This document shows, in pieces, positions 1 to 9,901 of a stretch of DNA of 36,231 nucleotides. The stretch comes from Thermoplasmata archaeon (GTDB lineage: Archaea; Thermoplasmatota; Thermoplasmata; Thermoplasmatales; Thermoplasmataceae). The DNA lies in assembly GCA_021822985.1 (NCBI GenBank), contig JAKAPZ010000011.1, positions 1 through 36,231 of the forward strand, in the 5' to 3' direction. The position numbers and the translations under genes are program-made. Positions within the stretch are counted from its first letter, which is position 1; the number at the start of each line of letters is the position of its first letter. Below the pieces are notes generated by a model. That model was not told the origin of the DNA. It worked only from the letters and a program-made list of their open reading frames with translations, and ran no database searches.

Positions 1-8
1 CGATCTAC

Positions 9-1079
9 CTATAATTTGTAGTTTCTTCCTCTCCAGGAAATTTCTTTCATTCTGGATGCAACAGCTAGATTCCATGTATAGAAAAAAGGCATCATGAGTC
101 CTATGAATGCATACACAGGTTTCTTTTCCCTGATTCTTGTGTATGTTTTTACAATGTTGATAAATGCAGGCAACAGGAAAATCACGTATAATGGGGAGAA
201 AAATATCACGTATGGAATTGAAGCGAGAATCAGTAGAGATTCTGATCCATATAGGAGGAGACCAAGTTTCAGAGAGGCAGGTTTCCTGCTTACAAGAAGG
301 GATGTCTGTCTCAGGGACCACTCCATGAACACGTTCCTGTCGTCCGGGGATTTAATGGTGACCGTCGCCTCTTTCACATAGGCTATCTTCATGGATTTTC
401 TCGTGCATATCCTGCTCAGAGCCAGATCATCAGAAATATCGGAGGAAAAATCATCCATGCTCTCCCCGTCTTCCAGTAGTTCCTTCCTGAATGCAAGTGA
501 ACCTCCCCATCCAAATACGGTCAGATCTGATTCCATCATGCTCTGCCCCACCAGGCCCCATGCAGTCTTGAAGTGAGACCAGAATCCGCCCTCCGGACTG
601 AAGTAAGGAAATGTGGTTGATATCCCGTAGCTGTCATCAGTCAGGGGCCTCAACAGATTCATCAGCCAGTTCTTTTTTGCTATGATATCCGAATCCGCAA
701 TAACGAATGCATCATAATCTGGCATTCTGGAAAGGACAGTCGAAATTGCCCTGACCTTTCCGCTCCCATCTGATTCGTAATCCGAGATCATGTAATTTAT
801 ACCAAGTTTTTTCAGGTATTCCACAGATGGATCATCCTCTGAATCCACAACCGCAACAGTATCATAATTGGGATAATCCTGATGGATCAGGCTCTGGAGA
901 TCTTCCTCAAAACTGAAATCGACACCTCTGCAGGGTATCATCACCAGTGCCCTGAAATGTGGATTTCCTGAATACTTTTTCCTGTACTTTCTTGGAATTG
1001 ACATGAAAAGTTGAATTATGAAAATAATCAGCAGAATCAGGGTTATAAAATAAAATAATATGTTCAGGAACTGAACCAT
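9..1079 (-). CDS. Membrane-associated family 2-type glycosyltransferase (ceramide-glucosyltransferase-like)
   Basis: 356 aa ORF; N-terminal TM helix; ALVMIPCRG...AVVDSEDD, acidic VIADSDI, later WSLRQTS (QxxRW-like) and C-terminal TM helices. Confidence 0.8.
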   Translation of the reverse strand: MVQFLNILFYFITLILLIIFIIQLFMSIPRKYRKKYSGNPHFRALVMIPCRGVDFSFEEDLQSLIHQDYPNYDTVAVVDSEDDPSVEYLKKLGINYMISDYESDGSGKVRAISTVLSRMPDYDAFVIADSDIIAKKNWLMNLLRPLTDDSYGISTTFPYFSPEGGFWSHFKTAWGLVGQSMMESDLTVFGWGGSLAFRKELLEDGESMDDFSSDISDDLALSRICTRKSMKIAYVKEATVTIKSPDDRNVFMEWSLRQTSLLVSRKPASLKLGLLLYGSESLLILASIPYVIFFSPLYVIFLLPAFINIVKTYTRIREKKPVYAFIGLMMPFFYTWNLAVASRMKEISWRGRNYKL

Positions 1080-1080
1080 T

Positions 1081-1347
1081 TCAGACCAGGCTTGAGTCTT
1101 CTATATCGATCTGGCCAATTCCCCTGATGGTTCTGACAGCATCCTCTACCATGTCCTGCTGTCCACCCTCGTCCTTCACTATAACTACTAGCTGAAGGCT
1201 CTTAAGGCCAAAGGCAAGCTCTTTTTTGCTTATGCTCACTACCCTGCATTTTCCTTCAAGGATTTCTCTGATGTTCTGAGCAAGAACATCCACATCATTA
1301 TCTGAGTCTTCAGGTAAAACTGAAAAAGTCATTGCAACTTCTGCCAT
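1081..1347 (-). CDS. Translation elongation factor 1-beta (aEF-1beta)
   Basis: 88 aa; typical size and motifs: KKELAFGLKSLQLVVIVKDEGG...EDAVRTIRGIGQIDIEDSSLV. Confidence 0.9.
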   Translation of the reverse strand: MAEVAMTFSVLPEDSDNDVDVLAQNIREILEGKCRVVSISKKELAFGLKSLQLVVIVKDEGGQQDMVEDAVRTIRGIGQIDIEDSSLV

Positions 1348-1356
1348 CTGAATTCC

Positions 1357-1524
1357 TCACATAGAAGTGTATCCACACTTTTCACAGGAATATTTCGTGG
1401 AATGTTCCCTGCAGGATCTGCATCTTCCAATTATGCTGTCGCCGCACTCCGGGCAGTCAAAAATGGAAAAGCCCTCATCAACAAGTCCTTTCCCGCATGA
1501 ACTGCATGTATCTCTGGTACCCAT
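1357..1524 (-). CDS. Small zinc-ribbon protein, absent from the supplied ORF track
   Basis: Hand translation MGTRDTCSSCGKGLVDEGFSIFDCPECGDSIIGRCRSCREHSTKYSCEKCGYTSM* (55 aa) with four CxxC pairs, directly upstream of EF-1beta on the same strand. Confidence 0.88.
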   Translation of the reverse strand: MGTRDTCSSCGKGLVDEGFSIFDCPECGDSIIGRCRSCREHSTKYSCEKCGYTSM

Positions 1525-1655
1525 TATTTTAACCTCTTTTGTTCCGTATTAACATTATGTTAATTACATTTATTGATTCAACATTTATTTTGAATGAAAT
1601 ATGTGGAATATGGAATCCTCAATAAGATATATTAGAAGAATATACATGACAGGAC

Positions 1656-1937
1656 ATGGAAACAAAAGTCTCCTCCAGCCCGGGCAAGGGAACTGAAATA
1701 TCATGCAAATCATTTGTTGCCAGTTCATCACCACCCTATATTGGGATCATAATGAAGCCGGAGCCTGGAATATGGGAGGAACTTATGGATCAGGATTTCA
1801 TGTATGTCTTCAACGATTCAAAAGGGATCCGTGCAACAGTGAAGTACAGGATAGAGGTTGGGGAATCAAGCATATTTTTCATAACATCCGACAGCGATGA
1901 ATTCAGGAAGTTTTTCAGGGAGAGAACTGATGGATAA
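1656..1937 (+). CDS. Small conserved-looking protein of unknown function, overlapping the start of flpA
   Basis: 93 aa ORF whose stop overlaps the ATG of the fibrillarin gene at 1930; weak resemblance to Pcc1-like proteins, not sufficient to name. Confidence 0.6.
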   Translation: METKVSSSPGKGTEISCKSFVASSSPPYIGIIMKPEPGIWEELMDQDFMYVFNDSKGIRATVKYRIEVGESSIFFITSDSDEFRKFFRERTDG

Positions 1938-2604
1938 GATATCCATTAGATCTGGAAGGGTTGTTTCTGAAAGAGGAAAACTGTACACTGTTACGGAAAA
2001 TCCCAAAATAGTTTATGGCGAAAGAATCACCAAATCAGGGAAAAAAACCTTAAGGACCTGGGAACCCAAGAGAAGCAAGCTCTCTGCAGCAATCAGGAAT
2101 GGGTTGAGAAATTTTCCGTTTCTCGAGGATTCATCGGTCCTGTATCTTGGTGCATCGACAGGAACCACTGTGAGCCACATTTCAGATATATGCAGTGAAG
2201 GAATGATCTTTGCCGTGGAATTCTCAATGGAGCCATTCTCAAAATTGCTTGAACTGTCAAAAGACAGGCAGAATATCTATCCTGTATTTTCGACTGCCAG
2301 AAGTCCTGAGAATTACTCTCTTTTCATCGAGCGTGACCCGGAGATCATATACCAGGACATATCACAGAAAGATCAGATCAGAATTCTTCTCAGCAACATG
2401 CATGCATTTCCGGGGTGGAATTATGCAATACTGATGCTGAAGGCAATATCCATAGATTCTGCAAGAAACCCTGAGGCGGTCATGAGGGAACAGGAAGCAC
2501 TGATTCGAAAGGAAAAGAATATTTCCATACTGGAAACAGTGAATATCGGAAATTTTCACAGGGGCCATTTCTGCATTGTGATGAAGAACAACAATATTTC
2601 ATAA
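1930..2604 (+). CDS. flpA: Fibrillarin-like rRNA/tRNA 2'-O-methyltransferase
   Basis: MDKISIRSGRVVSERGKLYTVTENP..YGER..WEPKRSKLSAAI..LYLGASTGTTVSHISDI...FAVEFS; start placed at ATG 1930 rather than the track start at 1897. Confidence 0.93.
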   Translation: MDKISIRSGRVVSERGKLYTVTENPKIVYGERITKSGKKTLRTWEPKRSKLSAAIRNGLRNFPFLEDSSVLYLGASTGTTVSHISDICSEGMIFAVEFSMEPFSKLLELSKDRQNIYPVFSTARSPENYSLFIERDPEIIYQDISQKDQIRILLSNMHAFPGWNYAILMLKAISIDSARNPEAVMREQEALIRKEKNISILETVNIGNFHRGHFCIVMKNNNIS

Positions 2605-2676
2605 TCTTATTTTCTGATTTTTCACATCAAAGCCGCAGTTAAACAAAATTTATCTTATGAAGTCCCATATCCTCGT

Positions 2677-5301
2677 ATGTCGGGAAAGGAAAGCACTTCC
2701 GAGTTCGATCTGGATTATTTCAGGAACAATGGCTTCATCAGGAAAAAATGCCTGAAATGCTCAAAGTATTTCTGGGCGCAGGATCATGAAAGAAAAACCT
2801 GCGGAGATCCTCCATGCAACGCATATGAATTCATTGGAAACCCTGTTGGAAAGGGCCCCATGAGCATAGACGACGTGAGAAGTGCATTTTTCGATTATTT
2901 CAAAAAGGATCATAAGCTGATTAAACCATATCCTGTGGTTCCCAGATGGAGGGATGATGTTCTGCTTGTGAATGCATCCATCTATGATTTCCAGCCACAT
3001 GTCACTTCCGGGCTGGTGAAACCTCCGGGGAATCCTCTTGTGATGTCCCAGCCCTCCATTAGGATGAATGATATCGATTCAGTGGGCATATCCGGCAGGC
3101 ATCTGACATCCTTTGAAATGATGTGCAATGATTCATTCAACGCAAAAGACAGGGAAATATACTGGAAGGAGGGGACCATAGAGAGATGCCATGGATTCTT
3201 CACTGAAGCTATGGGCGTCGATCCGAAGGAGATCACATACAAGGAGAACCCATGGTCCGGTGGAGGAAATGCAGGAAATGCAGTAGAAGTTTTCATAAGG
3301 GGATTGGAGGTTGCCACCCTGGTTTTCATGGATCTCAGGGAAGATCCAAAAGGCGACACCGAGATTGACGGCATCAGGTATTCAGGAATGGAGATGAGGA
3401 TTGTAGATACGGGATACGGGCTTGAGAGGATAAGCTGGGTAACCACAGGGGCCCCCACGGTCTATGACTCTGTTTTTGGAAACGTGATCGATTACATCCT
3501 GGAAAACTCAGTAACCGGAAACCTTGACAGGCACCAGATTGGTGAGATAACAGTTATATATTCCTCAAATCCCGATGAACTTCCTTTGAAGATAGAGGCG
3601 GATCTGAGGGAAAGGGGTGAACTGGCTGATGGAATAGACTGGGAGAATATTGATCACATAAGGCAGGCTTACGTTCTGGGGGATCACGCAAGATCCATTA
3701 TCCACATGTTCAGGGATTATGTGATTCCCAGCAATGTGAAGGTAGGTTATCTTCTGAGGATGTTGCTGAGGCGTTCATTCAGGGCCATGGAACGGCTTAG
3801 ATACAGTGGAACGCTGATGGATGTGCTCCTGATGCAGGAGAAATCCCTGAGCCAGATTGTGGACGGTTTTCCACATGAATTTGCGGAGAAGATCATTTCA
3901 CAGGAATTTGAAAAATACCAGAAATCCAGCTCAAGGGGCATGGAAGAGCTTGACAGACTGATTAAGAAAAAGGGGAAGATCGGAATAGAGGACATGGTCA
4001 TACTGTATGACTCATACGGACTCGTTCCTGATATCATTCAGAAGATTCTCTCCGAACGGGGTATCAAAGCAGAAATACCTCCGGATTTCCATAAGAAAGT
4101 AGTGGAAATGCACGAGAAGATGCAGAAGAACAATGAGAAGGAAAAACCCGAATACTTCAGCGATTACGAAACAAGGACTCTTTACTATGACGATCCAGCA
4201 CTTCTCAATTTCACCGCTCTGGTGGTGGAATCAAGAAATAATATCCTGGTCACAAACCAGACTGCATTCTATCCTGCAGGTGGGGGCCAGCCTTCAGATT
4301 ATGGCTATTTCTCATTTGGATCAAAGGAATACAGGGTCAGGGATGTGTACAAGTCAGGCAGAACCATCTACCATGTGCTGGACGGCCAGCTTGAGAAGGG
4401 AAAGAGGATAATGGGTCACGTGGATGGAAGCAGGAGGAAACAGCTTATGATACACCACACTGCAACTCATCTTCTCCTTGGAACACTCAGATCCATGTTC
4501 GGCGATGAGGTATGGCAGTCCGGCGCACAGAAGAATGTCGAATCCTCAAGGATCGATGTTACTTGTACTGTGAAGTTTGATCCTGAAACCATAGAGAAGG
4601 TTGAAGCTGCATGCATGGCCAGAATACTGGAGAACAGGAAGGTCACAGTCAGGAATCTTGAATGGAACATGGCCATCGAAAAATACGGATTCAGGCTCTT
4701 CGAAGGTGGAGTTCCACTTTCCAATAAGCTGAGAGTGGTGGAAATAGAAGGAGTCGATGCGGAAGGATGCGGCGGAACACATCTTTCATCCACCGGGGAA
4801 ATAGGTTTCATAAAGATCATTTCGGCGGATAGCATACAGGAAGGCATACAGAGAATCGTGTTCACAGCGGGCCCTGCAGCACTGAAATACGTCCAGAATC
4901 TACAGAAGGAAATGAACGCCATCAGGGAGGAAACAAGATCAACAGAGGACGTGGTGGACAAGGTGAGGAAAAACACCCAGGAACTGATTTCACTGAGGGA
5001 TGAGGTGAAACTTCTTGGAAGGGAAAAGGCAGAATCGCTCTTTTCATCCGGAAGGAATGCAAAGAAAGAGAATCTTGACTTTGTTTATGTTGAATCACCG
5101 GAGTCATACGTGAAGGATATTATTCCCATCGCAATGAAGGCATCCAGGAACGCGGTGATCAGGTCTCCTGAAAGCATCACAATTGCGGGTTTGAGTCAGG
5201 ATGAAGCATCCGCAATGTACAGAATGGTCTATGGAAAGGCACCCGAAAGGCCCGGAAAGGTCATAAGGGATAAGAATGTGGAATTTAAAGTAAAATTTTA
5301 A
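2677..5301 (+). CDS. alaS: Alanyl-tRNA synthetase, archaeal type
   Basis: 874 aa; N-terminal Cys cluster, TSFEMMCNDSFN, editing motif HHTATHLLLGTLR, C-terminal EGCGGTH. Confidence 0.97.
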   Translation: MSGKESTSEFDLDYFRNNGFIRKKCLKCSKYFWAQDHERKTCGDPPCNAYEFIGNPVGKGPMSIDDVRSAFFDYFKKDHKLIKPYPVVPRWRDDVLLVNASIYDFQPHVTSGLVKPPGNPLVMSQPSIRMNDIDSVGISGRHLTSFEMMCNDSFNAKDREIYWKEGTIERCHGFFTEAMGVDPKEITYKENPWSGGGNAGNAVEVFIRGLEVATLVFMDLREDPKGDTEIDGIRYSGMEMRIVDTGYGLERISWVTTGAPTVYDSVFGNVIDYILENSVTGNLDRHQIGEITVIYSSNPDELPLKIEADLRERGELADGIDWENIDHIRQAYVLGDHARSIIHMFRDYVIPSNVKVGYLLRMLLRRSFRAMERLRYSGTLMDVLLMQEKSLSQIVDGFPHEFAEKIISQEFEKYQKSSSRGMEELDRLIKKKGKIGIEDMVILYDSYGLVPDIIQKILSERGIKAEIPPDFHKKVVEMHEKMQKNNEKEKPEYFSDYETRTLYYDDPALLNFTALVVESRNNILVTNQTAFYPAGGGQPSDYGYFSFGSKEYRVRDVYKSGRTIYHVLDGQLEKGKRIMGHVDGSRRKQLMIHHTATHLLLGTLRSMFGDEVWQSGAQKNVESSRIDVTCTVKFDPETIEKVEAACMARILENRKVTVRNLEWNMAIEKYGFRLFEGGVPLSNKLRVVEIEGVDAEGCGGTHLSSTGEIGFIKIISADSIQEGIQRIVFTAGPAALKYVQNLQKEMNAIREETRSTEDVVDKVRKNTQELISLRDEVKLLGREKAESLFSSGRNAKKENLDFVYVESPESYVKDIIPIAMKASRNAVIRSPESITIAGLSQDEASAMYRMVYGKAPERPGKVIRDKNVEFKVKF

Positions 5302-5332
5302 TTACTTTAATTTAACATTCACATGCGAGAAA

Positions 5333-7057
5333 ATGCCGGAAGACTTCAGCAACAGTGAAAAGGATCAGATTGCGGACATTGTTAAAACCGAGTTCAGAAT
5401 CCAATCCATAGAGTCTGAGGGCCCACTGATAATTTTTCATATAGTTCCTGAATCCTACAACCAGGACAGATTTTCTCTTCTTTTCAACAAGCTTGAAAAA
5501 TTGAATTTATCTCTTTACAATAACGGGAAATATGAGATACTGGTGACAAGGAAACGGGCAGGGAAGAGATTCTCGTATATCAAGGCCATATTCCTTCTCC
5601 TCACACTTCTCTCCGTGTTGTATGTTGGTATCGATTATTCAATGACTTACTACCCTTCCACAGTCTTTCCATTAGTGGTGCTGAATGCTGTCATTTTCTT
5701 TGCACTTCCTCTCATAGTCATAATGATTTCAAGGGAAATCCCAAAATTTTTCATAAGGAAGATGAGCGGACAGAAATATACTCTGCCCATTTTTATACCA
5801 AACCCCATATTCATGGGTTCCATGGGCCTCATCAATGCCCCGGGGGAACCATATAAAAACCACAAGGATCAGATATATTCAGGATTTTTCTCCATTGTTT
5901 TTGGAATTATCGTATCCACGCTGTTTCTTGCACTGGGAATCGCAGGAGTATCTCTCTATACCGGCACAACCACGGGCCCGAATTCTTCCATCAGCGTGGT
6001 GAACCTTCCTCTGCTCTACCAGATATCTCTGGGAAAACTGCTTCCCGCAAGGGGGGCCCTTGATCCCATGGCACTTGCGGGTTGGTCCGGGCTGCTGTTC
6101 ACATCATTCAACGCTTTTCCCATAGGGCTTCTTGATGGAGGGTATGTTTTCTCAGGATTGAACCCCTCATTTCAGAAGAATATTTCATATGTATTCATCA
6201 CCATAATGATCATCATAGATCTGACTTTCCCTTCATGGTTTATCCTGCCCGTGCTCATCCTGATGGTGGGGCTTGAACCGCAACAGCCATACTCCTCAGG
6301 CTTTGGTTCCATCAAAAAGGGCAATTATATTGTCATGGTCATCACTCTTCTCCTGATGGTTGTGGGATCAATCCCGTTCCCTGTGCACTCCACGCTTCCC
6401 AGTATTGAGACAATTCCGGTGGTAAACTCCGCAATTGTGATGAATAATAATCACTCGCATGCGAATTTCACCATATCCATAATCAACAATGGCCAGATCA
6501 CGGTTGATCCCGCATTTTCATCCAATCTATCACTTCCTTTCAGTGTGAAGTCGACCACTGGAATCATCTCTCCGGGAAACAATGCAGTATATTATATATC
6601 CATGAACGTAACCTCTCTCTCTGCAGGATATACAAGAATTCTCTTCTATGTCTACATAAACAGCAATTTCAACACGGAGCATTTCACAGTGTTGAAATTG
6701 AAGAAGAGCACAGATCTCATCACGGATGGTGCACAGATTTCCAGCGTAAATATTGGAAAAAACAAAAGTTTCAATTATACGGTTATATCCACTGCATCAG
6801 TGAATCTTTCAGAAAATGTTTATGTGAGTGTGCCGAATGGAATGGGATACAATGTCACTTACACCGGAAATGGAAATGTGTCAGGTAAGCTCTATCTTAT
6901 AGGATCGCAGAGATTTCCGCTTGAACTGATCGGGTCAAATACCACTCTGTCTGAGATGAATTTCAGGATAGATTTTTACAGTCAACTGGAGTACCCTGTT
7001 ACCATAGCCATATATAATTTAACATATAATGGCTCAATACTGAGCATAAGTGGGTGA
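5333..7057 (+). CDS. Site-2 protease (M50)-like multi-pass membrane protein with a degenerate zinc motif and C-terminal beta-rich extracytoplasmic region
   Basis: TM core ISREIPKFFIRKMSGQKYTLPIFIPNP and FNAFPIGLLDGGYV align to HExxH and NxxPxxxLDGG of EGY-type S2Ps. Confidence 0.75.
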   Translation: MPEDFSNSEKDQIADIVKTEFRIQSIESEGPLIIFHIVPESYNQDRFSLLFNKLEKLNLSLYNNGKYEILVTRKRAGKRFSYIKAIFLLLTLLSVLYVGIDYSMTYYPSTVFPLVVLNAVIFFALPLIVIMISREIPKFFIRKMSGQKYTLPIFIPNPIFMGSMGLINAPGEPYKNHKDQIYSGFFSIVFGIIVSTLFLALGIAGVSLYTGTTTGPNSSISVVNLPLLYQISLGKLLPARGALDPMALAGWSGLLFTSFNAFPIGLLDGGYVFSGLNPSFQKNISYVFITIMIIIDLTFPSWFILPVLILMVGLEPQQPYSSGFGSIKKGNYIVMVITLLLMVVGSIPFPVHSTLPSIETIPVVNSAIVMNNNHSHANFTISIINNGQITVDPAFSSNLSLPFSVKSTTGIISPGNNAVYYISMNVTSLSAGYTRILFYVYINSNFNTEHFTVLKLKKSTDLITDGAQISSVNIGKNKSFNYTVISTASVNLSENVYVSVPNGMGYNVTYTGNGNVSGKLYLIGSQRFPLELIGSNTTLSEMNFRIDFYSQLEYPVTIAIYNLTYNGSILSISG

Positions 7058-7058
7058 A

Positions 7059-8117
7059 ATGAAAACACTTGGATTCATGGTCAATCCGATTTCAGGATCT
7101 GGAATTTATACCAGATTCAACGGCTCAGACACTAATCCTCTAACCAGATCTACATATTCATCAGGGAGAGCATCCAAATTTCTGGATCTGATGGACAGGG
7201 ATATACATGTTGTCACAGCGGCAGGAGATATGGGGGAGAAAGTTCTCAGAGGGGAAGGCTTCGGGAATATCGATATAATATACACACCTGCAGAACCTTC
7301 CACGGGATTGGATACAAGAAAATTCGTGGAAATTTCAAAAGGAAAGATAGATCTGCTTGTTTTTGCAGGAGGAGACGGTACTTCAAGGGATATATTTGAA
7401 TCCAAGCCGGATGTTCCTGTCATAGGAATACCTGCGGGGATGAAGATGTATGGTTCCATTTATGCAGAAAACCCTGAAGACGCAGCAATAAGGGCCACTG
7501 CATTTCTCACTGACCAGATGTGCACTACAGGGGATGCAGTCGTGGAAGATTCCAACGAGGAAATCATGCTGAAAACAGGACAATTTTCGCTTAAAAAATA
7601 TGGCACAATGAAGACTGTTTTTGTGGACAATCACATAGATCCCAAGAGCATAGACGGTACATGGGACACATCCTCCGTGATAGATTATGTGATCGATACG
7701 ATGGACAACTCATATTACATAATAGGAACTGGTGGGACATGCAAGGAACTGATGGAAAAAATGGGGATCCCTTCTTCACCGTTCAATATAGACATAATCA
7801 AGGATGGAGTTTTGCTGAAGGAAAATGCTTTCCCTGAAGATTATGGAAAATATATTGGGAATGACGCTGACGTAAAGATAGTCGTATCCCCTTATGCGGG
7901 AAGCGGGTTTTTCCTTGGAAGGGGAAACAGGCAGATAACCGCTGACATCATTATGAAGGCAGGGAAGAATAATATCCTGATAATGTGCCCACAGGAAAAG
8001 ATACGGAATATAAGTTCACTCCGTTATGACGTGGACGGGCTTCCCGACCATTTCTTCGGAAAATACATCAGGGTAATAACAGGATATGACAGATTCCAGA
8101 TGCTTCCCATTTCATAG
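7059..8117 (+). CDS. ATP-NAD kinase-like protein (COG3199 type)
   Basis: MKTLGFMVNPISGSG...LLVFAGGDGTSRDI...VIGIPAGMKMYGSI; start taken at second ATG. Confidence 0.8.
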   Translation: MKTLGFMVNPISGSGIYTRFNGSDTNPLTRSTYSSGRASKFLDLMDRDIHVVTAAGDMGEKVLRGEGFGNIDIIYTPAEPSTGLDTRKFVEISKGKIDLLVFAGGDGTSRDIFESKPDVPVIGIPAGMKMYGSIYAENPEDAAIRATAFLTDQMCTTGDAVVEDSNEEIMLKTGQFSLKKYGTMKTVFVDNHIDPKSIDGTWDTSSVIDYVIDTMDNSYYIIGTGGTCKELMEKMGIPSSPFNIDIIKDGVLLKENAFPEDYGKYIGNDADVKIVVSPYAGSGFFLGRGNRQITADIIMKAGKNNILIMCPQEKIRNISSLRYDVDGLPDHFFGKYIRVITGYDRFQMLPIS

Positions 8118-8176
8118 CCAAACAGCACTTTTGAAATTGTAATAAATTTTAAATCCGGTCTAAATATTAAGAAGGG

Positions 8177-9901
8177 ATGGACAGAACATTCGCTGATCTT
8201 ACAAAATATGTCAAGAGGGCACCGCGATTGGAGATATCCGCCATTATCATAGCGATTCTCTTCGCAATTCATTATTTGGCACATCCAAATGTTGCAACTG
8301 CATCCCTCTTTATCATTGTACCTTCCCTGATAACACTCGGGCTTGATCAGCTTGCGTCTGTTGCGACCGATTCTAAGCTCAATCTCAGGAAGAACTTATT
8401 CCTGCTTGCGCTCACACTGGTGATGTTCTACATAATTTACACGATTCTCGACTTATTGCTTCCGGGGCTTGGCATACAGAATGTTGCAATATCTCTCTCT
8501 TTCACATCATTTTTCAGGTTTTTGGTATTCTATGTGTATCTTTCTGACAGCATGGCTGCCAACTATGTGCTTTCAAACACGCTGAGCATGTCATTCCTTC
8601 CTCTCTACCTGTATGAGGTAAAGTACATAGCAGCTGTGGAGAGCATCATTTACACACTGTTATCATCATGGCTTGCGTACATATTTGTGACAAGATCAAC
8701 AAAAAGTTTCAGGGAAAAATACAACACTGAGCCAAGGGATCTGATAAAATTCTTTCTTTACGGTATCCACGGAAACAGGTATTATGAGAGTGGCGACAAA
8801 TTTTTCAGATCAGTTTACAGGAACAGGAGAAACACTGACATAGACTCACTCACATTCATTGATTCAGGCGGAAAGCCTGAGTTCTCCATGGTATTTCCAT
8901 ACATACACCCGGGCCCCTTTGGTTCTGTGGGCTCATCCGATCTTCCGGAGAGAATTGGGAAATATGTGGGAAATACACATGGTGATGTGATGGTATTTCA
9001 CACTGCTACAACCAACAGCGACAACTGTGCAGGAGAGGAGGATATAGGGAATCTGGGGAAAGCGATCGATCTTGCCATGGAGAAGGGGCAGATCATAACA
9101 CAGATGTCAAAGGCGGAGAGCCAGGTTGCAGATGGCGTCAGGATTGATGTGAAAAGATTTGGGAACACAGCTCTGGTGGCATTCAATCCCGAGTCAAAAC
9201 CATTTGATGACATCCTCTACGAGGAGGGAATCAGGCTCAGGGACTCTCTTTACCAGAAAACAGGAATAAGAACATTCATGATTGATGGGCAGAACGGATT
9301 TGTGAGGGGAGCAAGGGAGATAGAGGATCTGTCACCTTATGAGAAAACAGTCATAGATCTTCTTGAGAAAGCAGTTCCGGATGAGAAAATCGAAGTTGGT
9401 TATGCTTCAGGAAACAGCAAAGATATCAGGTTCCTTGCAGGAAAGGGAATCCAGGTTGCAGTTTTCCATCATGGAGATAGAAAAGACTGCATAATGCTCA
9501 CAGACTCCAACAATATCACGAGGGAAATGGAGGATATGATCAGGGAGATAGCCCTGAAACACTGCAGCAGTTTTTCAGTCTACACAACAGACAACCATGT
9601 GGTAAACTCGGGAACGCTTGATATGAACCCGCTCAATTCTTGCGATGAGGCATCGCTAAATTTCATTGAAAATCTCATAAATAAGGCTTCATCTGCAAAG
9701 AAGGAATACGTGGTGAAGTATTCTGGCGCCAGCGTGGAGGTATCCACAGGCAGCAGGAACACTTACCGGGAACTCATGGATTTTGTGTTCATTTCCCTGA
9801 AGAAGGCAAAGATATACGCCATTGTGACAGTGTTCCTGACATTCTTCATACCAATCGTGATTTCTCTCACGGGAATTGTCCTGAAAATACCATTTATCTG
9901 A
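8177..9901 (+). CDS. DUF2070-type archaeal membrane protein
   Basis: N-terminal TM block followed by a soluble domain with PYIHPGPFGSVGSSDLPERI. Confidence 0.75.
   Translation: MDRTFADLTKYVKRAPRLEISAIIIAILFAIHYLAHPNVATASLFIIVPSLITLGLDQLASVATDSKLNLRKNLFLLALTLVMFYIIYTILDLLLPGLGIQNVAISLSFTSFFRFLVFYVYLSDSMAANYVLSNTLSMSFLPLYLYEVKYIAAVESIIYTLLSSWLAYIFVTRSTKSFREKYNTEPRDLIKFFLYGIHGNRYYESGDKFFRSVYRNRRNTDIDSLTFIDSGGKPEFSMVFPYIHPGPFGSVGSSDLPERIGKYVGNTHGDVMVFHTATTNSDNCAGEEDIGNLGKAIDLAMEKGQIITQMSKAESQVADGVRIDVKRFGNTALVAFNPESKPFDDILYEEGIRLRDSLYQKTGIRTFMIDGQNGFVRGAREIEDLSPYEKTVIDLLEKAVPDEKIEVGYASGNSKDIRFLAGKGIQVAVFHHGDRKDCIMLTDSNNITREMEDMIREIALKHCSSFSVYTTDNHVVNSGTLDMNPLNSCDEASLNFIENLINKASSAKKEYVVKYSGASVEVSTGSRNTYRELMDFVFISLKKAKIYAIVTVFLTFFIPIVISLTGIVLKIPFI

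Noticed and set aside
2982-3458. Minus-strand 158-aa ORF antisense to alaS, and similar ones at 4467-4976
   Set aside because: Fully inside a certain alaS gene; Ser/Phe/Pro-rich composition typical of antisense frames.
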